Assembly: GCF_027579695.1 (NCBI RefSeq)
Contig: NC_083587.1
Span: forward strand, 53,444,521 to 53,508,520
DNA: 64,000 bases
Direction: 5' to 3'
Source: Neoarius graeffei
Taxonomy: Eukaryota; Chordata; Actinopteri; Siluriformes; Ariidae
A program made the position numbers and the translations under genes. Shown piece after piece: positions 44,201 through 55,935 of the stretch. Under the pieces are notes generated by a model, which saw only the letters and a program-made list of their open reading frames with translations, was not told where the DNA came from and did not search any database. Position 1 is the first letter of the stretch, and each line of letters opens with the position of its first letter.

Positions 44201-47200
44201 TGTCTTATTTAATATTTAAACAACAGATGGCGCTATAGTTAAGCCCAAGTGAATTTTTAGCATCCCTTTAATCTTTAATACAGCCTTTCCAGACATCCCA
44301 ACCTGCAGAAACTCATTTCAGGGAGGTGTCATGACCCCCCCACCCCCACCCCCGCTGATGGGGAAAAAAGTCATGCCCCCCCCACCCCCACCCCAAAAAA
44401 ATAAAGATGCACATAACAGGGGGGCGATGTAACTTCAACAAATTTTAATTAACTACTAGCATGTTAAGTACTAGCAAGCCATGTAAAACAACACTTATGA
44501 TATTTCCTTTCATTTTTGCTCTTACATGAATAGAACACAACTTTTTCAGTAACTATTTACATAGGTTGGACATAGCCGGAACGTAGGCCTACTTCCATGT
44601 CTTTTCCATGTTAGGATCCAATTTGCTTTCATATCTTCACATGAATAGAACACTGTTTTTTAGCCTAAATGTAGACCTATTCCTTTTCATGTGACTTTTG
44701 CAGGGTTTCATTGTATTTTGATGCTGCTTGCTTTGCAGACTTGAGCAATTTCGCTGAAACTTCAAGCTCATAGCACTTTGTGTCATTGAATTTGTTGATT
44801 TTACAGGACATCAGGTTCACAAGAGTTTGGTGAGACACCTGACACCTGAATTCAGTTTTGATGTGACGCACCAAACTGAATGCTCTCTCCACATCACAAT
44901 TGGAATTAGGCAGAACCAACAACACCTTCATTAACTGGCAGAGCTCCTTGAATCTGACCTGCCCTGAACTTACTGATTTTACCTTGGACAGCTTCCCCCA
45001 GAACTCATCGATTGACAAAGTCTTGTAATTTGGGACCAGTGCTTCCAAATTGGTAGAGGTACCGTATAATCCAGGACTTCCAAGTGGAGTTGTTCTCTGG
45101 CATCTGCCTTCATCACATTAGGGAATCTCGCAGCCAAAGTCAAAATCTGCTCTGGTTTCATATCATCTTGGCTCTCTGGATTAACCACTGACAGATTCGT
45201 CAAGATTTGGTCTCTCATTGGGAACTTTTCCTTTACTTTTTGGAAGCTCCTGACATAGAATGCTCTGGCATCTTTGAAGAATTGCTTTGTCTTGTAAGGG
45301 GGGAGGGCTTCCTCACTTAGCAAGTGCCTCCTTGTCAAGAACCCAACAAAAAGCTCTTCATCTTCACAGTGGATTTCAGGGTTACTCACATCTATCTCCT
45401 GCACTTTCTGTTCTCTCAACACCTTTGGCACAATAAATCTGCTTGCTATGTCATGCAGGAGCTCTTCAACACTGTCATTTAATTTGAAAAGAATGGGTGC
45501 CTTGTTTTTGAAAAATCAAATTAAATTTGTCAAAACACTGTGTGACACGGGCGGCACGGTGGTGTAGTGGTTAGCGCTGTCGCCTCACAGCAAGAAGGTC
45601 CTGGGTTCGAGCCCCGGGGCCGGCGAGGGCCTTTCTGTGCGGAGTTTGCATGTTCTCCCCGTGTCCGCGTGGGTTTCCTCCGGGTGCTCCGGTTTCCCCC
45701 ACAGTCCAAAGACATGCAGGTTAGGTTAACTGGTGACTCTAAATTGACCGTAGGTGTGAATGGTTGTCTGTGTCTATGTGTCAGCCCTGTGATGACCTGG
45801 CGACTTGTCCAGGGTGTACCCTGCCTTTCGCCCGTAGTCAGCTGGGATAGGCTCCAGCTTGCCTGCGACCCTGTAGAAGGATAAAGCAGCTACAGATAAT
45901 GAGATGAGACTGTGTGACACTGTGGAGAAAGCAAGTGTAAATTTTCATAATTGGGTCTGTCAGCCTCTTCTGAATATCACAGGACTTCTGATTCTCATTA
46001 CGTGATTCAAAATAAGAAGTAACGGCAGGCCATTGGTTAAGTAGATGGTCCAAACATTTTCCCAAAGAAAGCCATCGTGTAGGGCAGTGCTTTTGTACTC
46101 TCTGCTGGGCTACATTACAGAAGTCCTGAAACTGTTTAAGTTCCTCTCTTCTTTTTGAACTTTTCTCAAAGTAGTAGTAGATGTCAATTAGTAATTCTTC
46201 AGGTGACACTGAGAGCTCTTTAGCAGCAGTTTTGGCACATACACTACCGTTCAAAAGTTTGGGGTCACTTTGAAATGTCCTTATTTTTGAAAGAAAAGCA
46301 CTGTTCTTTTCAATGAAGATCACTTTAAACTAATCAGAAATCCACTCTATACATTGCTAATGTGGTAAATGACTATTCTAGCTGCAAATGTCTGGTTTTT
46401 GGTGCAATATCTCCATAGGTGTATAGAGGCCCATTTCCAGCAACTATCACTCCAGTGTTCTAATGGTACAATGTGTTTGCTCATTGCCTCAGAAGGCTAA
46501 TGGATGATTAGAAAACCCTTGTACAATCATGTTAGCACAGCTAAAAACAGTTGAGCTCTTTAGAGAAGCTATAAAACTGACCTTCCTTTGAGCAGATTGA
46601 GTTTCTGGAGCATCACATTTGTGGGGTCGATTAAATGCTCAAAATGGCCAGAAAAATGCCTTGACTATATTTTCTATTCATTTTACAACTTATGGTGGTG
46701 GGCGGCACGGTGGTGTAGTGGTTAGCGCTGTCGCCTCACAGCAAGAAGGTCCGGGTTCGAGCCCCGTGGCCGGTGAGGGCCTTTCTGTGTGGAGTTTGCA
46801 TGTTCTCCCCGTGTCCGTGTGGGTTTCTTCCGGGTGCTCCGGTTTCCCCCACAGTCCAAAGACATGCAGGTTAGGTTAACTGGTGACTCAAAATTGAGCG
46901 TAGGTGTGAATGGTTGTCTGTGTCTATGTGTCAGCCCTGTGATGACCTGGCGACTTGTCCAGGGTGTACCCCGCCTTTCGCCCGTAGTCAGCTGGGATAG
47001 GCTCCAGCTTGCCTGTGACCCTGTAGAACAGGATAAAGCGGTATACAGATGATGAGATGAGATGGGAACTTATGGTGGTAAATAAAAGTGTGACTTTTCA
47101 TGGAAAACACAAAATTGTCTGGGTGACCCCAAACTTTTGAACGGTAGTGTATGTTAACCAAGTGACTAGGACAGCCAACACTGTATATATGTGGGGCCTG

Positions 47201-50200
47201 TGCTTTCACTCTTGATAAGACAGAGTTGTTTTTGCCAATCATAACATTGCAGTTGTCACTGCTGAATCCTATGCAATTAGACCATTCAAGGCCTTTTTCA
47301 TGCATGGATGATGCAATGCAGTTGAATATATTTTCAGCTTTGGCATCATTGCACACTTGCATATCCACAAATCTAACTGTCACCTTATCCTGTGCTTCAC
47401 TGTAGTACCTGACTAAAATAGCACATTCTTTCTCACACATGATGTCATTGCTTTCATCAACCAAAATACTGTATGGCCTTTTTTCTGCCCGGATTAATTT
47501 GTATACATCCTCTGAACATTCAGGTTCCAGTGCCAGGTTCATCACAGCTGCTGTCTTAGTGGAGGAGCAGGCATAATTTCTTGCTATTTCCGAGTCTGGA
47601 AACATTTTCCTAAATAACTTGCCAGTGTAGAAGGTCCTGGGTTCGAGCCCCATGGCCGGCGAGGGCCTTTCTGTGCGGAGTTTGCATGTTCTCCCCGTGT
47701 CCGCGTGGGTTTCCTCCGGGTGCTCCGGTTTCCCCCACAGTCCAAAGACATGCAGGTTAGGTTAACTGGTGACTCTAAATTGACCATAGGTGTGAATGTG
47801 AGTGTGAATGGTTGTCTGTGTCTATGTGTCAGCCCTGTGATGACCTGGCGACTTGTCCAGGGTGTACCCCGCCTTTCACCCGTAGTCAGCTGGGATAGGC
47901 TCCAGCTTGCCTGCGACCCTGTAGAAGGATAAAGCGGCTACAGATAATGAGATGAGATGAGATATTTATGTAAACTGGGCGGCATGGTGGTGTAGTGGTT
48001 AGAGCTGTCGCCTCACAGCAAGAAGGTCCGGGTTGGAGCCCCGTGGCCGGCGAGGGCCTTTCTGTGTGGAGTTTGCATGTTCTCCCCGTGTCCGCGTGGG
48101 TTTCCTCCGGGTGCTCTGGTTTCCCCTACAGTCCAAAGACATGCAGGTTAGGTTAACTGGTGACTCTAAATTGACCGTAGGTGTGAATGTGAGTGTGAAT
48201 GGTTGTCTGTGTCTATGTGTCAGCCCTGTGATGACCTGGCGACTTGTCCAGGGTGTACCCCGCCTTTCGCCCGTAGTCAGCTGGGATAGGCTCCAGCTTG
48301 CCTGCGACCCTGTAGAAGGATAAAGCGGCTACAGATAATGAGATGAGATGAGATGAATTAAAATTCCAAAAAACGATAGTTACACTAATGCAGATCATCG
48401 CCACCTCATGCATCATCAAAATTTGTCACACGGACCCCTTTCCCATGTCACAACGTCACTGCCGGGGTCAGCGTATGGTCAACGTGACTGCATATATTTT
48501 ATATGGGGGTGCCTTGAGAATTTGCATACTTCTGAAGGGTGCCGTGACTGAAAAAAGGTTGAGAAACGCTGCTTTAATAAACAGTAAGAGATTAGTTTTT
48601 GTTCAGCTATTTTGTGTATACACCCATTGTGATATGATGTGATGTGATTGTAAGGTATTAATTATCACCTCATAGTGGGAACATTGGATGCCTCTTGCGA
48701 CGGCAGCACATACACTAAAATTGGAATGATACAGAAAAGGTTTGCATGACCTTTGTACAAGGATGACACGTAAAGTCGTGAAGTGTATGTCGCATTGCTG
48801 TTTTGATTATAACTGTTGCTACAACAAAGAGAAACCCAGCATCCTGTCTGACTCAGCGTGTCTACTGTCTCTCTGCAGGGGATCTAAAGTGAAACACTGC
48901 AGCAGCTGCAACAAGTGCATTGCAGATTTTGACCACCACTGCAAATGGCTCAACAACTGTGTAGGAAGTAGGAACTACTGGTAAATATCTGGAACAAAAA
49001 AATATCCTTTTGCAAGAGAAATCATTGTAAATCTAGTTTGCAGTGTTTCCTACAGATCCTGTGTTTTCTGTCCCCAGGCTATTTTTTGTGACTGTGCTTT
49101 CAGCTGTTTGTGGAACGTTCCTCCTCATCCTGGTCATCTTATTTGTTTTTATCGAACATTTTGTGAATCCTGCGACTCTTCGTACAGCAGCAGCTTTTCA
49201 AGGTGAAAACGTGACTCACCCTGTTAACCTGTGCCCTGATCAGTCCCTCATACCTTATACGCAATTTGGTGTTACACCTCATTTGTACACTGTAAAATCC
49301 GATAAGGTCACTGAGCTCAAAAATTTTATTGAATCTCATCTCATCTCATTATCTGTAGCCGCTTTATCCTGTTCTACAGGGTCGCAGGCAAGCTGGAGCC
49401 TATCCCAGCTGACTACGGGCGAGAGGCGGGGTACACCCTGGACAAGTCGCCAGGTCATCACAGGGCTGACACATAGACACAGACAACCATTCACACTCAC
49501 ATTCACACCTACGGTCAATTTAGAGTCACCAGTTAACCTAACCTGCATGTCTTTGGACTGTGGGGGAAACCGGAGCACCCGGAGGAAACCCACGCGGACA
49601 CGGGGAGAACATGCAAACTCCACACAGAAAGGCCCTCGCCGGCCACGGGACTCGAACCCGGACCTTCTTGCTGTGAGGCGACAGCGCTAACCACTACACC
49701 ACCGTGCCGCCCCTTTTATTGAAACCGATTACGTAAAAATTTTTGAGGTAAGTAACTTAAATTTTTTAAGGTAAGATTTCTTAAAAATTACACTATAGTT
49801 ACACTTAATTGTAATTTTTAAGAAATCTTACCTTAAAAAAATTTAAGTTACTTACCTCAAAAATTTTTACGTAATCGGTTTCAATAAAATTTTTGAGCTC
49901 AGTGACCTTATCGGGTTTTACAGTGTATGTTGCGTTCCAAATAAGAATAAAGTAGATTCAGCAGAACACTCCTGACACTCCCTAGCCAATAAAATGAAAG
50001 CCAGTAGATTCAGAGTCCAGTTTAACAAACCTAAAAACTTTGGCGACATGGTTTTAAATATTAACAAATTCGTTGTCATGTTAACATGCACAGTATTGTT
50101 AAAAATGGGCTGCTCTTATTCACTGATTAATACCCAACAGTAAGGACCCTGGCTTATTAACCCTTTATGGTTGTGAGATTTGCCGGTTAAGCTTGGCAAG

Positions 50201-53200
50201 ATCCGAATAATTTTTGGTGGACCTTACAGTTTGAACTTCAATTATTCAGTTAGAAGTCATGTCAATTATTCCACGTGCACTAAAAGGGATTCTTGGGAGG
50301 CGTCAGTACAGTGCATTCATTTATGATAACGGAAATAGGAACAGGTGACAAATTTAAAAGAAAAATACATAGAGGCTGTGCGGCACGGTGGTGTAGTGGT
50401 TAGCGCTGTCGCCTCACAGCAAGAAGGTCCGGGTTCGAGCGCCGTGGCCGACGAGGGCCTTTCTGTGCGGAGTTTGCATGTTCTCCCCGTGTCCGCGTGG
50501 GTTTCCTCCGGGTGCTCCGGTTTCCCCCACAGTCCAAAGACATGCAGGTTAGGTTAACTGGTGACTCTAAATTGACCGTGAGTGTGAATGGTTGTCTGTG
50601 TCTATGTGTCAGCCCTGTGATGACCTGGCGACTTGTCCAGGGTGTACCCCGCCTTTCGTCCGTAGTCAGCTGGGATAGGCTCCAGCTTGCCTGTGACCCT
50701 GTAGAAGGATAAAGTGGCTAGAGATAATGAGATGAGATGAGATGACATAGAGGCTGTGACTAAAGTCACAGTAGTTTACGCTAGCTGTTACAAACCGGGA
50801 CGTCTGGTCACTGTACCCGATAGATCCGGAACGGTAAGCGATAGAGAATGACGCTTAGTGAGGAAAAGTTGCGCCCTGCCGCCCTGAACAAAATAAAACA
50901 AGCGTGCTCTGAGTGCACAATATCCCCTGCTACAATATATTGCAAACGAAATTGCAGTATGTGTATTACCGTCCTGTAACAAAACCTTCTGCCAAGTTGC
51001 GTGAAATTCCTCCAAAAATTGTGAGAGGAGTTGATTTCAGAAGGTGAGAACCCTTTCCTGGGATGGACGGACGGACGGACATCACCATGACTTAATCCCC
51101 CTTCTGGCCTTTCGGCCAGCAGGGCATTAAAAACTGATTGAAAAAATCATGAAAATTGACAGAGTTATAAGTGATTGAAAAAAATCCCGTTTTTCATGGA
51201 TCATTCCAGACAGAGGTGGACAAAGTACCCAACTTCATTACTTAAGTCAAAGTACAGATGCCACTGGTCAAATGTTACTCCGATACAAGTGAAAGTTGTC
51301 CAGTCAATTTTTTACTAAAGTTAAAGTACTGAAGTACTTGCTTTTAAAAATACTTAAGTATTAAAAGTACATTTTCTGTCAATGCGTCGTTGTATTATTG
51401 CCACAACGCTTACAAAACCTAATGCCGTTACCAAAGACAGAAATGTGAATTCACAAAATGAACGCATGCTGTGCCATCATGGTGGTTTAACGTTAAGCTA
51501 GCTAGTCAGTGAAACTCCACCTGACATGCTAGCAAACTCTTTTCAAACTCAAAATCATATTGGGTAGCTAATGCTACTAGAAAATAAACATTTCTACATT
51601 GTTTATTTGGCAAGATTATGCTAAAACATATTTCTGAAAGGACTTCAGATAAGTTAACGTTATTCATCTTAGCATAACACTGTTTTTACATGCTAACTAA
51701 CAGTGTCCAAGTTAACTAGCTATGTGTTAACGTTAGCCGTGGACAAGGTGATGGCAACTTGGCGGGCAAATCCATAGAAAGTCATTTGACTAACCAGACT
51801 GCATAGCTACATTTGCAACATTATCGCTGGCTCTAAAAGCACAGACAACTTCATTGCAAGCTTTCTCTTGGAATAAAACATTTATATACCTCAATATGCT
51901 TCCGCAGGTCGGGCGGTGAGTTTTTGTAGGCCGTGATGTGGTTCATTTTCAGCAAACATTTAAAACGAAACGTGTCTTTATTCCTTTCAGAAAACTGAAA
52001 CATGGGTTCTAGGTATGGCCATGAGTGTGTGCATTCCCCAGAAGAACCGCCTCCTTCCATTCTGACATCAACTGATCGTGTTCAAATAATGCTATTGAGA
52101 AATAATTGAGCTTGATTTTATCCAGTCTATGGACATGACATGAGTCTAGTGATTACTGATAGGCTCTCAGTGTCACCTGCAAAAAAAAATCATGTTTTAG
52201 AAAAGAAAAGAAAAAACATCCACTTTCAAAGCCGCTTCATAGTAACGAGTAACGAAGACCTTGATAGAAATGTAGTGGAGTAAAAGTACGATATTTGTCT
52301 TTCAAATGTAGTGAAGTTAAAGTCATAAGTCCAAAAAAAATAATACTCAAGTAAAGTACAGATACTCAAAAAGTGTACTTAAGTACAGTACTCAAGTAAA
52401 TGTACTTCGTTATTGTCCACCTCTGAGTCCAGATCAGTGATCCAGATCACCACCAAAAGTCATAGCAACGTAATTCAGCCCCAGAGGTATTCTTCATGTG
52501 AAATTTGGTGATGATTGGTTGAAAACTGAGGCAGAAATAGCGTCCTAAAAACATTAGAAGAAGAAGAAGAAAAGTAGAAAGATCCTGAATGAGAGTAACA
52601 ATTTGCACCGGCGCTCCTAGCGCAAATTAAAAAGAGATTGCACCCAAAATAGCACAAAAACAAAACTCACGGCGTGTTATTAAAGGTTAATGTGCCTAAC
52701 AGTGTTTGAATAATGCTCAAAATCACGTTCTATTATCAGAATTAATATTTTCTTGTGTTATTAATTATGAAATGAATGTATGATTAAGTGTTACTCTGTA
52801 ATTTCTCTACACAGCTGTGAATGAGAGCACGACGTGGTTAGTGTTCCTGCCCGTAGCACCAGTACAGACCAGTTCTGCCAGTCTCCTCGTGTTGGCTGGC
52901 ATCACTGTCATCATTGCATTTGCCTCATTCGTACTGCTGTGCCACTTACTGATCTTCCATATATACCTGTGTGAGTGCACATGTCCCAGGATTTCAGGCT
53001 CACCCAGTCATTTGCTTACTCTAAGTCATTAAATTAAATGAGGTAGGGATCTATTTAGTCATTTACAACCCCGATTCCAAAAAAGTTGGGACAAAGTGCA
53101 TATTGTAAATAAAAACAGAATGCAATAATTTACAAATCTCAAAAACTGATATTGTATTCACAATAGAACATAGACAACATATCAAATGTCGAAAGTGAGA

Positions 53201-55895
53201 CATTTTGAAATTTCATGCCAAATATTGGCTCATTTGAAATTTCATGACAGCAACACATCTCAAAGAAGTTGGGACAGGGGCAATAAGAGGCTGGAAAAGT
53301 TAAAGGTACAAAAAAGGAACAGCTGGAGGACCAAATTGCAACTCATTAGGTCAATTGGCAATAGGTCATTAACATGACTGGGTATAAAAAGAGCATCTTG
53401 TAGTGGCAGCGGCTCTCAGAAGTAAAGATGGGAAGAGGATCACCAATCCCCCTAATTCTGCGCCGGCAAATAGTGGAGCAATATCAGAAAGGAGTTCGAC
53501 AGTGTAAAATTGCAAAGAGTTTGAACATATCATCATCTACAGTGCATAATATCATCAAAAGATTCAGAGAATCTGGAAGAATCTCTGTGCGTAAGGGTCA
53601 AGGCCGGAAAACCATACTGGGTGCCCGTGATCTTCAGGCCCTTAGACGGCACTGCATCACATACAGGCATGCTTCTGTATTGGAAATCACAAAATGGGCT
53701 CAGGAATATTTCCAGAGAACATTATCTGTGAACACAATTCACCGTGCCATCCGCCGTTGCCAGCTAAAACTCTATAGTTCAAAGAAGAAGCCGTATCTAA
53801 ACGTGATCCAGAAGCGCAGACGTCTTCTCTGGGCCAAGGCTCATTTAAAATGGACTGTGGCAAAGTGGAAAACTGTTCTGTAGTCAGACGAATCAAAATT
53901 TGAAGTTCTTTATGGAAATCAGGGACGCCGTGTCATTCAGACTAAAGAGGAGAAGGACGACCCAAGTTGTTATCAGCGCTCAGTTCAGAAGCCTGCATCT
54001 CTGACGGTATGGGGTTGCATTAGTGCGTGTGGCATGGGCAGCTTACACATCTGGAAAGACACCATCAATGCTGAAAGGTATATCCAGGTTGTAGAGCAAC
54101 ATATGCTCCCATCCAGACGACGTCTCTTTCAGGGAAGACCTTGCATTTTCCAACATGACAATGCCAAACCACATACTGCATCAATTACAGCATCATGGCT
54201 GCGTAGAAGAAGGGTCCGGGTACTGAACTGGCCAGCCTGCAGTCCAGCTCTTTCACCCATAGAAAACATTTGGCGCATCATAAAAGGGAAGATACGACAA
54301 AAAAGACCTAAGACAGTTGAGCAACTAGAATCCTACATTAGACAAGAATGGGTTAACATTCCTATCCCTAAACTTGAGCAACTTGTCTCCTCAGTCCCCA
54401 GACGTTTACAGACTGTTGTAAAGAGAAAAGGGGATGTCTCACAGTGGTAAACATGGCCTTGTCCCAACTTTTTTGAGATGTGTTGTTGTCATGAAATTTA
54501 AAATCACCTAATTTTTCTCTTTAAATGATACATTTTCTCAGTTTAAACATTTGATATGTCATCTATGTTCTATTCTGAATAAAATATGGAATTTTGAAAC
54601 TTCCACATCATTGCATTCCGTTTTTATTTACAATTTGTACTTTGTCCCAACTTTTTTGGAATCAGGGTTGTAGAATGTTATTTTTTGCCAAAGGAAATGT
54701 ATATTGACTTATACTTAATATATACTGTGTCCATAATAAATTGAAAACATGTACACTGGGCTTACTAATAATAATAATAAGGAGAAGACAAAACAAAATA
54801 ATTTGTTTTCATGCATGATGCTCTTTCTTTGATATACAGTATGCGTGTACCCATCAGCATTACCACATAGGCCATATTTTCCTGTAAGAAACCTTTGAGT
54901 CTGCGACCCACTTTCCATATTAGATCATTGTTTCCTGTCTTCATTACAAAATTATCTGCCTGGTGAATACTTTTCTCCTTTTACTTAATCATGCTGCTTG
55001 TTACCCCTCACTGGCCACTTTAATAGGAATAGGATTCTAAGATTCCTGTTCTTGGCTGGCAGGACCGGAACCCGATGTGTTCTTCTGCTGTTGCATGCTG
55101 AGATGCTTTTCTGCTCACCACGGTTGTAAAGAGTTGCTATGAGTTACTATATCCTTCCTGGCAGCTCGAACCAATCTGACCATTTTCCTCTGACCTCTCT
55201 TATCAACAAGGCATTTGTTTCCACCCACATTGAGAACTGTCGCTCACTCACTCAATGTTTTTTGTTTTTCACACCATTCTGTCTGTGTAAACTCTAGAGA
55301 CTGTTGTGTGTGAAAACCCCAAGAGATTAGCATTTTCTGAAATACTCAAATAAACCAGTCCATCTGGCTCAAACCAACACCCATGCCACAGTGAAAGGAG
55401 GTCACACTTTGAGATCACAATTTTTCCCATTCTGATGTTTGAAGTGAACAGTAACTGAAGCTCTTAATTTGTATCTGCATGATTTGATGCGTTGTGCTGC
55501 TGTCAAGGGATCGGCTGATTAGAGAGCTGCATAAAACAGCAGGGTGTTCCTAATAAAGTGGCTGGGCAGTATATACCTGATGTGGTTGTATGTTCTTTAG
55601 CACAAGTCTAAATCTTGTTTTGTCTGTTTTGTTAATTTTTTTTTCAATGTCTTTGTTTACTGCGTTTCCTCGACTGATGCTCCAAATACTTTTGAACCGT
55701 TCAAGCAAAAAGAAATAATTCCTCAAAAATAATCAGTAACCAGAACCTGGATATTTCTTTTGCCTAGCAATGTCAGAGAAGTTAAAAGCACAAAGCTTTG
55801 ACCACATCTGGATTAAATAGGATTTATTTTTCAAGATGATGTATATAGTAAAGTCTTTGGACTGTAATCTACAGAAATACAGTATTTTTTCTTAA

Positions 55896-55935
<40 letters not shown>

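Larger units (their letters stand above)
44677..47640 (-). pseudogene. hAT transposase pseudogene, five insertions removed from frame
   Basis: Reading leftward: [20 protein letters not shown], a [10 protein letters not shown] catalytic-region block, [47 protein letters not shown], then the dimerisation region [20 protein letters not shown], ending at 44677. Frameshifts lie near 45055 and 45505. The MITE at 46242-47149 and the SINE at 45549 interrupt it precisely; across the MITE the frame rejoins as [14 protein letters not shown]. The N-terminal finger is missing or beyond the SINEs near 47.6-48.4 kb. Not functional. Confidence 0.82.
44281..48571 (-). mobile_element. hAT element, both ends present, 8-bp target duplication
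   Basis: CTTTAATA occurs immediately outside both ends (44273-44280 and 48572-48579). Ends: cagcctttccagacatccc and aaaggttgagaaacgctg. Inside are a broken transposase on the - strand, four V-SINEs and one MITE. Confidence 0.82.

Noticed and set aside
49043-49690. 215-residue open frame from exon D
   Set aside because: It runs through a good donor at 49203 into a MITE and a SINE. Exon E joins in phase from the donor.
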